Positions 48,157 to 58,967 of a stretch of DNA of 64,000 nt are shown one piece after another (within the stretch, counting starts at the first letter, position 1; each line of letters opens with the position of its first letter). The notes under the pieces are model-generated. The model was given only the letters and a program-made list of their open reading frames with translations, was not told where the DNA came from and made no database searches. Origin of the DNA: Sabellastarte sp. h YS-2021 (taxonomy: Eukaryota; Annelida; Polychaeta; Sabellida; Sabellidae); assembly GCA_964017235.1 (NCBI GenBank), contig OZ024927.1:24819160-24883159 (forward strand). The letters run 5' to 3'. The translations under genes and the position numbers were made by a program.

Positions 48157-49040
48157 CTATTCAGAATGTAATAAACCACTCTTTGCTAGGTCCTCGAAAG
48201 CAAGGGCTTTTGCGTGCATGTAATATTGTTCAACAGAGTTGTAGCGCTTTCCTTCAATAGTAAAGGTGCATGGATGGTGGTTGCTTAAAGGAGAGTATTT
48301 CGAGTAAAACCCAATCATATTTCCTTTTTCCTGAGTAAATACATTAACTGACAGCAAGTCACTAGGCAGCTGATGAAGAGTGTCTATAGTGTACATAATA
48401 CTGTTTATGATAAGTTTGTCATCAAGAACCCTGGATCTGTACCTTCTGGAAGGAGAAGAAATTTTTTTTGAATACTGCATAATGGGGACCAAAATTTTGC
48501 GAGCTGTTGCCACCTCTTGTGGTAAATCATCCATAAATGTGATATTATGATTCACTTTCATGTCCCCTGCATGCTGAAAAAGGCCTTTCTTGATTTCGTT
48601 ATTGGTCAGCTGAACCGAAATTGGACGTGGTTTGTATGCGGAGTGTATTCGATGTGCAGTAACGATATCTGTACTTTGAATGTCAACACCACTGCTTCTA
48701 AGAAAGTTGGGAATCATTTTCTTACAATCTTCACTGGGACTTTCTTGGAAACCGAAGCCCTTCACATTGTTTCTTCGAGAGTACAGCTCAAGTTTGTTTA
48801 ACGTGTCCTTTAGATCAAAATTTTCTCTTTCAAGGAGGTTACATTTATATTCCAGTTCTTTCTGCTTTGTTTGAACACCCTTGATATTTTCATGATGCAT
48901 TTTACAAGTTTCTAGATCAATTTGAAGACCCTTCAAACTATCGTCTAATGTTTGTCTGATACCAGACTGGATGGTTTCAAGCAAAGTTTCTTTCAGGGTT
49001 TCACTAATTTTTTTGAATTCTTTCTTAATAGAGCCAGTAA
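48157..49040 (-). pseudogene. ORF1-like coiled-coil protein fused to a NADAR (YbiA-like) domain, main part
   Basis: An uninterrupted - strand frame of about 294 codons. Residues 1-85: amphipathic, Lys/Glu/Leu-rich, likely coiled coil. Residues ~85-200: LELYSRRNNVKGFGFQES, AHRIHSAYKPRPISVQL, ITFMDDLPQEVATARKIL, the RRM-like core seen in L1-type ORF1 proteins. Residues ~240-297: IGFYSKYSPLSNHHPCTFTI, RYNSVEQYYMHAKALAF, matching the NADAR domain (YbiA family N-glycosidases acting on ribosylated metabolites), with the S-x-E-x-Y/F-x-x-x-K helix. The domain stops after about 50 residues, so it is C-terminally truncated. The start is cut by element HX; the N-terminus lies at 57045-57205. No RT is present nearby. 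The retroelement origin is inferred from the ORF1-like half. Confidence 0.7.
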
Positions 49041-49439
49041 TTATGTCCACCCCACTGGGGGGTGGACATATTATTTTTGCTTTTTCTGCCGTCCGCCGTC
49101 CGGCGTCCCACTTGGTTTCCAGACATTTTAGGCAACAGTTCTTATCCTATCTTTACCAAATTTGGCATGTAGGTTTATTGGGTTAATAGCTTGTATGGGA
49201 TTGCTTTTGGTGATGATAGCTCTATAGCTAACTGAGTAATAGCTACTTTGTTACTTTTGAGTAGCTCTTTGGTTTCCAGACATTTTAAGGAATGCTATTA
49301 AGCCTAGCTTTCTGAAATTTGGTATGGAGGTTCATTGGGTTAATAGCTTGTATGGGATTGCTTTTGGGGGGAATTGCTTCATAGATGAGTGAGTAATTAA
49401 TTAAATAAATGAGTAATTTGCTATTTTGAATATTGAAAA

Positions 49440-50287
49440 AGGCAAACGTGCTCATATCTCCTAAACCGTGCGAGATAGAGCGATTTCATCGAAATTTTCG
49501 ACCCACAGGGTATCTAAGGAATGTACTCTTTGCAATTTTCAAAAAATTTTCCCCTCCCCAAAAATGGCGGCCATTTTGAATTTTCGAATTTTTGCCAAAA
49601 ATGGCAAAACACAATTTGCTTCTATCTCCTTAACCGTGCGAGATAGAGCGATTTCGTCAAAATTTTCAACCCACAGGGTATCTAAGGAATGTACTCTTTG
49701 CAATTTTCAAAAAATTTTCCCCTCCACAAAAATTGCGGCCATTTTGAATTTTCAAATTTTTGCCAAAAGTGGCAAAACACAAATTTGCTTCTATCTCCTT
49801 AACCGTGCGGGATAGAGCGATTTCGTCAAAATTTTCAACCCACAGGGTATCTAAGGAATGTACTCTTTGCAATTTTCAAAAAATTTTCCCCTCCACAAAA
49901 ATTGCGGCCATTTTGAATTTTCAAATTTTTGCCAAAAGTGGCAAAACACAAATTTGCTTCTATCTCCTTAACCGTGCGGGATAGAGCGATTTCGTCAAAA
50001 TTTTCAACCCACAGGGTATCTAAGGAATGTACTCTTTGCAATTTTCAAAAAATTTTCCCCTCCACAAAAATTGCGGCCATTTTGAATTTTCAAATTTTTG
50101 CCAAAAGTGGCAAAACACAAATTTGCTTCTATCTCCTTAACCGTGCGGGATAGAGCGATTTCGTCAAAATTTTCAACCCACAGGGTATCTAAGGAATGTA
50201 CTCTTTGCAATTTTCAAAAAATTTTCCCCTCCTCAAAAATGGCTGCCATTTTGAATTTTCGAATTTTTGCCAAAAATGGCAAAACAC
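49440..50287 (+). repeat. 169-bp tandem array, left part
   Basis: Five units starting at ATCTCCTTAACCGTGCG with starts 169 bp apart; the three central units (about 49620-50130) are nearly identical, suggesting recent local amplification. Because 169 is not divisible by three, successive units are read in rotating frames, which creates several overlapping open frames that are not genes. Confidence 0.85.
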
Positions 50288-50306
50288 AATTTTATAGCGA
50301 AATACC

Positions 50307-50479
50307 CTTACCATTTCCTAACAGTAGCTATTTGTTGGAGCCATCCAACCCAATGGCCAACGCAGAGATGCGATTTTTAAGGTTATATAACAACCTTAAT
50401 CAAGCCATTGGGTTACAGTAGTCCGTCCTCCCGCCAATTAGGTCACATGACCACATTGTTTACTTCTTTATTTTTGTTG
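50307..50479 (+). repeat. DIRS-B1 left inverted terminal repeat
   Basis: From TACCATTTCCTAACAGTAGC to about TTATTTTTGTTG. It contains CCAACCCAATGGCCAACGCA and ATAGGTCACATGACC-like words that reappear reversed at 55722-55892 and directly at 62296-62470. Confidence 0.85.
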
Positions 50480-50979
50480 GCCATCATCAGTATGGACGTC
50501 TTTGGAAATTAGGACAAGTTTTGTCAGGGTTTTATTTATTTTTTGAGATTTTACAGTGAATCTCACTTCATTTTTCACATGTATATGATACATAACTTAT
50601 TCATTTATTATCTTCGAAGGTATGCATTATATTATGCAAAATAGGGACTTTTGGATGGCGACATCGGAAGTTCCATCGTCTTCTACCTCGAGGAAGTAAA
50701 TCAACATTAAGAAGGTCATAATGCAACAATAATTTCTTTATATAGCTTGCCAGTCGTTTGGTTCAGTTTGCTGGACGTTGGGAGCTATAAATTTGAAGCA
50801 TAAATACCTATAAGAAACAACAGAAATGATCATGGGTGACGCCATTTTTGGACGAGAAATGACAATTCGATTGTCACTTTTGCTGTTCACACGTCGGGTT
50901 CTAATAGCCAGGCGTTGAAAGCAATTTTATCACAGTATGCATCCCAGTTGAATAGATTGTCGACTATACAGTAGAAGGA

Positions 50980-53900
50980 ATCTCCCTTGGGGGCAGCCAT
51001 TTACGTTGCCGTGGACACTGCATCGTGGAGAAGTTTTGAATGCAGGAAAGACTACCTCGTCGGAAAACTCTTCCGTCGAGGTCCAGTCGGAACATTCAGT
51101 GGAGGAAATACCTACATGACGTCATTCAAGGACAATCGAATTTCTATTCCTTCCAAAAGGTTTAGATTCGGGTTGTCAGATGCCCGGGAGTGTCATTCAT
51201 ATCTACAAGGAAAGGCTTTTGTGTCAATAGTTTTAGACAAGAATTGAGTACAATCAGGTTTCTATACCTCTCAAAAGGTTAGATTCAGGTTGTCAGGTGA
51301 TGGGGATTATGAGGAATCTATTCCTTATTTTAGATTTGGCTGACTGTTATTGAGTGGCTAGGAATTGATTTAACAGGCACAGTTTCTGTGAATGCTCCCT
51401 TATTTGGTCACATTTACATACTTTTGGAATTCCCACATTCCTTGGGTGAACAGCCAGCATTGAATGTGGCTTTTATGTTGGGTTTCAAGGAGTTTGAAGC
51501 CTCTGATGTTTTAAAGAGCAGCTATACAGGAAGAAGTTTTGCTTGGACTTCCTTACATACATCACTTTCCTGGACAGCTCCTTAGTTGCAGGAGGTCTGC
51601 AGGAGGAACATGACCTTTCAGACACTTTGAAAACGAGGTCCCTGGTAGGGGACTGTAAGAGAGAGGAAGCGTGTATTGACTCACTTCTTCAGTTCAGGTC
51701 AAATTTAGAGGATCCTGGGGATCACTATGATATGTTATAGACTTCAATATGCCTTAGACTGGGTGTAATGATGTTTGCATTTCCAGTCCAGTCAACCAGT
51801 TTGTGTTCAAATCTTCTTGTTGCAGTTTGACCATGTCTAAGAACATGTCACTCAACAGGAGGGATGTAACTTAGAATGCCTTTAGCAAACCAACAAAGCA
51901 TTTTTCACTCCTAATAAGGTTCTCTTGCTGGACATATCAGATGTTCAGAGGATTTTCATCTAGTGTTTTCATGAAAATAAGGATGATTAGTAAGTCTAGA
52001 AGTGAGCATGCTCCTAGTCTAGACTAATAAAGGGACACCAGGCCTCAGGACAGATTCTTTTTGTCCTTATCATGACAGTTACCCTTTAAATAGAGTTACA
52101 AGTGCTTCCTACTCCTCAGCTAGTTAAAAGGGGAGAGGATCTTACTTTTACAGGCCCTATGGAAGTAGGGATGGTAGGGGGCTTCCTGTGGTTTCAGGGA
52201 ATCGTTGCCCAGTTTTTGGTAGTATACAAGTCTTGGTAACAGGATAATATTCAGCCAGACCTTTCAGAAGTGAGGTTGGCAGAAGTAAAAAAAAAAAAAA
52301 AAAAAAACGAGAGAAACACCAGTTTTGATAGAAGCTGTTTATGGAATGATCGACAAAAGGGCGATAACACCAGTCACCAGTGTCACATCGCTTCAGTTTT
52401 ACAGTTTATTTCTTGTGACAAGCAAGGAAGAAATGGCAGCCAGTAGTTGTTAAGGTCTGGTAAATGATCTTCCATGTACCTTACTTAATATATAATGTTT
52501 AATATTTGGATTCGTCTATAGAAGGCGAGTGGATGACGTCACTCAACCTTATGGGTACACACTCGTCACCGGTAGACTCAGCTAACAAAGTATCTTCGCT
52601 TCATTGGAGGCTACAGATTCTACCAGTTCACTGCCTTACCCTTCAGTATTGCTACAGTTTTCTCTCGAGTCCACCAAGGTAGCAAAAGAGTTGAAGCTGA
52701 TGGCTCTCGCAGAAGGCATCAGTATTCGCCAGTATATAGACGGTTGGCTAATGACAACAAATTCAAAACAGCAATGCCAGGGATACACCCACTGGGGGTG
52801 CATCTTGTCGAGAGCCTGGGTTGGATCACAAATTTCTAAAAATCAGATTTATTTCCAACTCCATTAATCGAAGTTATGGTTACAATTCGACCTCAGGGTA
52901 GGTCTAGTCTTCCCAACTCGAAGGAAATCTATTGTCTTCTTGGAAAGACAGTTACCATGTTGAAAGCTTCTCACTTATCTCCAGGGAAGTTCATGTCACT
53001 TGGAAAGCATGGTTTCAATGGAGAAGACTATACCATTGGGTTATCTGCACATGAAGTCATTCCAATGGTATCTGGAAACACTGCTGATATCTTCAGTCTC
53101 TGGATATCCCATTTCTTGGGTCTTTGGTTCAGGGATCATCTTCACTGGTGGACCAATAGTTCAATTTTGAAGGAGGACTCACCACTCCTTCAGGAGCACA
53201 GTTTTCTCTCCATTCACAGAAGTTTTCCTAATGGGTTGGGGTGCTTTCGTGAGTCATCCACAGTCATTGGTCTGTGGAATCAGGAAGAGTCAAGACTTCT
53301 CATAACATAACATTATACAGCTGGAAGCTATGTTGTTACCTAAAAATGATTCAGAAATCAGCTTCTGAGTTGAAATCAGTTGATTTTCACAGACAATTCT
53401 TTAGTGGTTGCCTATGTGAACAGCCAGGAGGCTTCCACTCAGGGAATAGATACCTTCATCTGTAGAATCAGGGTTCAGTCCAATGCCAGAATGATTCAGA
53501 TTCAGGGAAGTACATCCCAGTACATGTTCTGGCAGATTCCTTGTCTAGGAAGATAAGTTATTTCAGACCAAAGGGGCTATGAATCGTCAGGTTTTTCAAT
53601 CAAATTAGACATTGCTGCCATCAATCAGTGGTTGATGTGTTTCCAACAAGATGAATCACAAGCTTCCTATGTAGCTCTGCTGTCAGGCTCTGAAAACAGG
53701 TGCTTCAACATCTCTTGTGAAGGTCTGGACAGACATGTGTTTTTGCCCAGGGTCTTGGTCCTGCAGGTGTTGTAACATGTATATGTCTCATGTCCCAGAC
53801 AGTCAGTCTTGGGAAACAGATGCATTGAACGTCTCTGGGGAGGGTCTGGTCAGTTATGTCCAGTGGCCCTCATCCCTCAGGTGATTCAACAGATGACCAC

Positions 53901-54350
53901 CTACAGGTGCAGAGTCATCATGCTTGGGTGGCCAGGGATTTTTTAGTTTTGGGATCTGGTGAATTTGTCCACAAAACTTCTTCTAAGACTTCCCTTGGGG
54001 GTAAATCTGTTGACTCAACCATTCAGCAACAGACTTCACAACAATCTAGTTTACTTGAATCTTCATGTTTGGCATCTGGAAGTCAGGCATGAATATTATG
54101 GAAGATTCCCAGAGGAAGTGATGAAACAATGAAGGAGCACTCCTCAAGGAGAATCTGAGAATCAATTGTTCTTTTTTGGGAGGTGGTGTGAAGAGAGCCA
54201 GGTACCATTCCACATGGAGCAAATTTCCTGAAATACTAGTTTAAGGAAACATCCTAATACCATCCATTATTGTGGGCTATAGAACAGCATTTGCGGATGC
54301 TTTGGGGTCAAAAGGGTCAAGAAATATCTAAGAGTTGAGATAAATAAGAC
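50980..54350 (+). pseudogene. pol: DIRS-B1 RT, RNase H and recombinase remnants
   Basis: A conserved leader frame (50987-51247) has RSFECRKDYLVGKLFRRGPV, also seen in copy 2 at 62989. RT remnants at 52604-52867: VAKELKLMALAEGISIRQYI then DGWL where DIRS elements have YLDDWL, so the second catalytic Asp is Gly. RNase H remnants: HWWTNSSILKEDSPLL and a frame near 53390 equivalent to D-N-S-L-V-V-A-Y-V. Recombinase N-terminal remnant near 54272 (VGYRTAFADALG). Multiple stops and frameshifts. A 21-A run at 52287-52307 lies within the body. A gag-like region is probably at 51000-52200 but is too decayed to delimit. Confidence 0.7.
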
Positions 54351-55580
54351 ATTAACAACTTTTAGTAAGAGACAAACCAATGTTTGGATTTTGTCATTGG
54401 TCCTACATGCTCTTATCAGACAACCTTTGATCTTGTGAGGAAGGCTTTCTTGAAGTTATTTCCTTTCAAGACAGTCTTTGGTCTTGGCTTCAGGTAAAGT
54501 AGTGACATTCATGTTTGGACCCTTCCCTTAGTTATAGGGAGAATGGGTCACAAGTAACTTCGGCCCATTGACTGCCTTTTTGGCCATGAACCAGTTGGCT
54601 TCAGATGGGCCTACTGCAATTACTGCAACTGAGCCAGTGGTCTTTGTCTCTGTGGATTGCAGAGTCATGGTAAAGGAGTGACATTAATGCTTGGACATAT
54701 TCTTCCTTTAGTTTTAAGGAGAATTGGTCACAAGTAACTCTGGCCCCATCAATTGCCAGATCCAGTTTGCTTTGGATGGGCCTACTGCAATTAAGCCTGT
54801 GGTCATGCCAGCTCTTAGCCTCTTTGGACAACAGTTTGACTCAATGTGGGTCTGTCTGTCCTGTTAGGGGTTGGTAATCAAAAGGTTTGGGATAGAACAA
54901 AATCTTTTGTTTTTACTGCCATTAAGAAAGTTTCTTAATAAGACTTATCTTTTGGCACCTATTTCATCTTGATTGAGTCACGGAAACTATTGATGTATGT
55001 TTTTGATTGCATCTTTAGTTTTTATAGGTGATTTCCTTACATGAGTTTCTTGATACATGTTATTGGAAATTGCATCATATGTATACCAATTTCTGTCTGA
55101 GAAACCTCTGTTGTCATAGGGTCAGATTTGAAATTGGGTCCGACAGTTGCAGTTACAGTTTTGTTACTTTATAAGTATGTGTTTCATACTTATATTGGTA
55201 CATTTGCAGTTTGTGGCTGGTATGTCTGCAATGCTGGATGTATTTGTAGTTAGATATCAGTGTTGCCTAAATCTGCCTTGGGAAGGATTTGGCATTATGC
55301 TGATGACACTTACAGGTTGGTTTGACTTTGTTTTGGGGTCGGATGTTACAGTGTAGATGGGCTATCTATTTATGACATCCTTTTGCAACACCAACATTGT
55401 CAGCAGTTGTGAGAACTACAGCTACATACTACCATTTTTTGGAGTTGTATGTTGTGAATGTTTGGAAGTTATATGTTCATTAATGCATGTAATTCCATTA
55501 TGAAGTTCTCATGATGTTTAGTTGTAGGTTAGGTAGTGGTTTTCTTAAAAGAATTCCCTCCATCCTACAAGGCTGAATTC

Positions 55581-55677
55581 AGCTACTGTTAGGAAATGGT
55601 AAGGGTATTTCGCTATAAAATTGAAAAATTTAATAGTAATTTAAATTTTTATTAGAAATACTTACCATTTCCTAACA
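55581..55677. repeat. DIRS-B1 internal complementary region
   Basis: The left half (AGCTACTGTTAGGAAATGGT.. to CTATAAAATT) is the reverse complement of the left terminus at 50288-50326. The right half (GAAAAATTTAATAG.. to CATTTCCTAACA) is the reverse complement of the right terminus at 55875-55927. In DIRS elements this region templates completion of the ends during circularisation. Confidence 0.85.
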
Positions 55678-55721
55678 CTCATATTTCCCTCCCGCCTCCC
55701 CACAAGTCATTCTTTTACTTG

Positions 55722-55892
55722 CAACAAAAATAATGAAGTAAACAATGTGGTCATGTGACCTAATTGGCGGGAGGACGGACTACTGTAACCCAATGGCTTG
55801 ATTAAGGTTGTTATATAACCTTAAAAATCGCATCTCTGCGTTGGCCATTGGGTTGGATGACTCTAACAAATAGCTACTGTTAGGAAATGGTA
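55722..55892 (-). repeat. DIRS-B1 right inverted terminal repeat
   Basis: Reverse complement of 50307-50479 with few differences (for example GGATGACTCTAAC here against GTTGGAGCCATCC on the left). Confidence 0.85.
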
Positions 55893-55927
55893 AGTATTTC
55901 TAATAAAAATTTACTATTAAATTTTTC

Positions 55928-56830
55928 AAATTTGCTTCTATCTCCTTAACCGTGCGAGATAGAGCGATTTCGTCGAAATTTTCAACCCTCAGGGTATCTA
56001 AGCAATGTACTCTTTGCAATTTTCAAAAAATTTTCCCCTCCTCAAAAATGGCGGCCATTTTGAATTTTCGAATTTTTACCAAAAATGGCAAAACACAAAT
56101 TTGCTTCTATCTCCTTAACCGTGCGAGATAGAGCGATTTCGTCAAAATTTTCGACCCACAGGGTATCTGAGCATTGTACTCTTGGCAATTTTTTAAAAGT
56201 TTTCCCCTCCCCAAAAATGGCGGCCATTTTGAATTTTCGAATTTTTGCCAAAAATGGCAAAACACGAGTTTGCTTCTATCTCCTTAACCGTGCGAGATAG
56301 AGCGATTTCGTCGACATTTTCGACCCACAGGGTATCCAAGGAATGTACTCCTTGCAATTTTCAAAAAATTTTCCCCTCCCCAAAAATGGCGGCCATTTTG
56401 ATTTTTCGAATTTTTGCCAAAAATGGCAAAACACAAATTTGCTTCTATCTCCTGAACCGTGCGAGATAGAGTGATTTCGTCAAAATTTTCGACCCACAGG
56501 GTATCTGAGCATTGTACTCTTGGCAATTTTTAAAAAATTTTCCCCTCCCCACATATGGCGGCCATTTTGAATTTTCGAATTTTTGCCCAAAATGGAAAAA
56601 CACAAATTGGCCTTAACCGTGCAAAATAGAGTTATTTCGTTGAAATTTTCGACCCATAGGGTATCTAAGAAATGTACTCTTGCCAATTTAAAAAAAATTT
56701 TCCTTTTCCCAAAAATGGCGGCCATTTTGAATTTTCAAATTTTGGCCAAAAATAGAAAAACAGGAATTTGCTTCTATCTTCTTAACCGTGCAAGATAGAG
56801 TGATTTCGTCAAAATTTTTGACCCAACCAA
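55928..56830 (+). repeat. 169-bp tandem array, right part
   Basis: Continuation of the array interrupted at 50287, about five more units, the last shortened and more diverged (CCTTAACCGTGCAAAATAGAG). The final unit leads into the HX tail. Confidence 0.85.
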
Positions 56831-57044
56831 TGCAAAAAGGCATGAAGCTGAAATAATTTACATCTACACTAATAAATATTTAAGCATCATTGGTATATTT
56901 TACAAATGAAACAGGGTCTTGTAAGACTACTGTACAATTTTGGCAAAAGGTTCATGGGGTGAACATTACACATGATAATGTGTGTTCTTCTATGCTATCC
57001 CGTTTCTATTCGCACCTACTATCAACAGGGCGTCCTATTTCTAG

Positions 57045-57205
57045 TTAACTCTTCAATTTCTGCTTTGGTATTCATTTGATCTGGTAGATCATCGTCAGTT
57101 GTACGCATTCTTTTTGATGGGGTCCCTGGTGTACTGGGTAGTGCTCTTAAGCTCACATTATTTGTAGAAAGGGAACGAGGAAGTGATCTCATTACATTCA
57201 TTGTT
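57045..57205 (-). pseudogene. N-terminal piece of the ORF1-NADAR gene
   Basis: On the - strand from an ATG near 57203, about 52 codons run open to the HX boundary: basic, Ser/Thr/Pro-rich (RSLPRSLSTNN, STPGTPSKRMRTTDDDLPD) ending KAEIEEL. The frame is the same one that resumes at 49040 on the far side of HX. A disordered basic N-terminus before a coiled coil is typical for retroelement ORF1 proteins. There is no independent proof that this ATG is the start. Confidence 0.65.
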
Positions 57206-57255
57206 GAGGGGTTTTAATGATATTTTATGCACTGAATATTTTTAGATCAATAATT
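57206..57255. other. Short flank between ORF1 N-terminus and next element
   Basis: AT-rich, probably 5' untranslated sequence of the ORF1 gene; interrupted at 57256 by another palindrome-headed element. Confidence 0.4.
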
Positions 57256-58967
57256 ATATCCCCAGACGAAAGTCGGGGATATATTGGATTCAGGTCCGTC
57301 GCGCCGCCGCCGCCGTAGAAATTTCCTTGTGTACGCGATAACTCAAAAACGGATTAATATTTTTTTTCAAACTTGGTACACATGTTAAGGATGCCCAAAG
57401 GAAGATCCCTATTTTAAGGTGACCTTAAACTCCCAATAATAAAGAACTTATGGCCACCTTAAGGTCAGAAATTGCACTTTTGGCCACTTAGAGCCCTCTA
57501 GGTCACAAACTATGAGGCTTATCTACCTCAAATTTTACCTGAGAACACATTAATATATTCTTAGTACATGTGCCGAAAATCAAGACTTTAAGTTGAGGAG
57601 AAAATTGTCTTTGAGGCCCATAAAGACCCCACTTAGGACTTTTTTCCTATATTTTTAACTTATTTTGCCCTATAATTTGGAAGTGGTAATTCTGATGAGT
57701 CTCAAACTGCACTAGATGTAACTCTTATATGTAATCCTTGTCTGTGAAAAATTTAAAGGCTGTAGGTTTACCTGTTAGGCCGACTTAAGATCTCAAAATT
57801 GCCCACAGAGACCCAATTTATGGACTTTTTGCCATCTTCAAGCACTGTAGCTTTCAAACTATGTCTCTCATCTAAGTGAAATATCATCTGAGAATATATA
57901 ATATGTTTTTCTTGTATGTACTCCAATATTTAGGCCTTTAATAGACATTCCTTATTTATATATTTGATTTGATTTTAGTGATAAGATTAACTGAGCTTTT
58001 TGTATTTGATTACCCCTTTTATATTATAAGTGTTTGTTTACCATTTGTGCTGCAGCACTCCATCTCTTTGTAGTCCCACCCCCCATCCCCCACCCACCTC
58101 TGGGACCTCCAGCTATTGAGTGACACTAAATAAACAAAGGTATACAGATCTTCTGTAATAGTGAGAGAGGTGTGGAGAAGGGGAGAGAGGTGGGGTGGGG
58201 GTGGGAGGTGGTGTTTGCTTCATTATCTAATTATCTAAGACAAAGGGAGTCAGAACTGAGATTGTGTCACATATTAAGGTTGCATATATATGGACCACAT
58301 ATATAGGAATTGAGGAAATGAATAACTGAAAAACAATGCAAATTCTAAAAGTAATATAATAAAATAATAATATAAATAATATATGATTTTTAAATAATAT
58401 TTTATTTGTGAACAAATATAGAAACAGAGATACGCTTTTGGAATTATGAATTTAGAATGGACATTCAATCATCAATCATTTAAATACTTTGAAAATAGGT
58501 TCAGAGTTACCCTTTGCAGGAAGATTGAAAAGTATGATGAGTTGAGTTAAAAATAATATTTTATTTGTCAACAAATATAGAAACAGATATGCTCTTTTGA
58601 GATTATTAATTTAGAATGGACATTCAATCATCAATCATTTAAATACTTTGAAAATAGGTTCAGAGTTATCATTGCAGGAAGATTGAAAATATGATCTGTT
58701 GAGTTATGTATTCGACGTCTGGGGATACACCATCTTCCTTGGGAAGATATAAACTTAGTAGATTGATGTGCTGAAGTTCATATAACATTTCCCAATATTT
58801 ATGGCATACAACAAATGGATTAAATAAAAAATTCCTGATCAAAACCTGTGGCATGAGTGATGACCTGTCTGGGGATATGTTGGCGCCGAGTTGGCCCAAT
58901 CTAGTTATTTCTAGTCGCTGATTGCAGAGATGAGCATAACATGCAATCACGCGTACAGTATCTAATT
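57256..58967 (+). mobile_element. Palindrome-headed element HY, 3' end not defined
   Basis: The 5' palindrome at 57256-57282 pairs ATATCCCC and GAC with GTC and GGGGATAT around a GAAA loop. A CpG-rich GTCCGTCGCGCCGCCGCCGC stretch follows, then a GATAACTCAAAAACGG and TTGGTACACATGT phrase of the kind that opens the other elements. The body is AT-rich and non-coding. A 160-bp unit is duplicated at about 58388-58700 (GGACATTCAATC at 58458 and 58618). I cannot place its 3' end; CTAG words near 58906 and 58917 are candidates. Confidence 0.55.

Larger units (their letters stand above)
50288..55927 (+). mobile_element. DIRS retrotransposon (DIRS-B copy 1) with inverted repeats and ICR
   Basis: Inserted in the 169-bp array: the array word CACAAATTTGC is recovered exactly when the element is removed, so there is no target duplication. 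It has inverted terminal repeats of about 172 bp (50307-50479 and 55722-55892) and, just inside the right one, an internal complementary region (55581-55677) that joins the complements of both ends head to head, the hallmark of DIRS replication through a circular intermediate. The body has degraded RT, RNase H and recombinase remnants. Confidence 0.85.
49041..57044 (+). mobile_element. Helitron-like element HX, copy with complete ends, split by a DIRS element
   Basis: The 5' side has a perfect 11-bp-stem palindrome at 49043-49069 (ATGTCCACCCC, loop ACTGG, GGGGTGGACAT), then a CpG-rich GCCGTCCGCCGTCCGGCGTC stretch and sequence with GAGTAATAGCTAC. A 169-bp array spans 49440-50287 and resumes at 55928-56830 around DIRS-B1. 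The 3' tail matches 11460-11701 and ends TTTCTAG at 57044. The flanks rejoin one reading frame of the ORF1-NADAR gene (AGTAA with TTAAC), so the insertion point is in an A/T-rich word with no long target duplication. Without the DIRS it is about 2.4 kb. No coding. Confidence 0.8.

Noticed and set aside
52287..52307. 21-A run as a LINE or processed-gene tail
   Set aside because: It lies within the DIRS-B1 body with no retrogene upstream; copy 2 does not reach this position for comparison.
58669..58950. 93-codon minus-strand frame
   Set aside because: No recognisable motif, overlaps the duplicated 160-bp AT-rich unit, and is not supported by neighbours.
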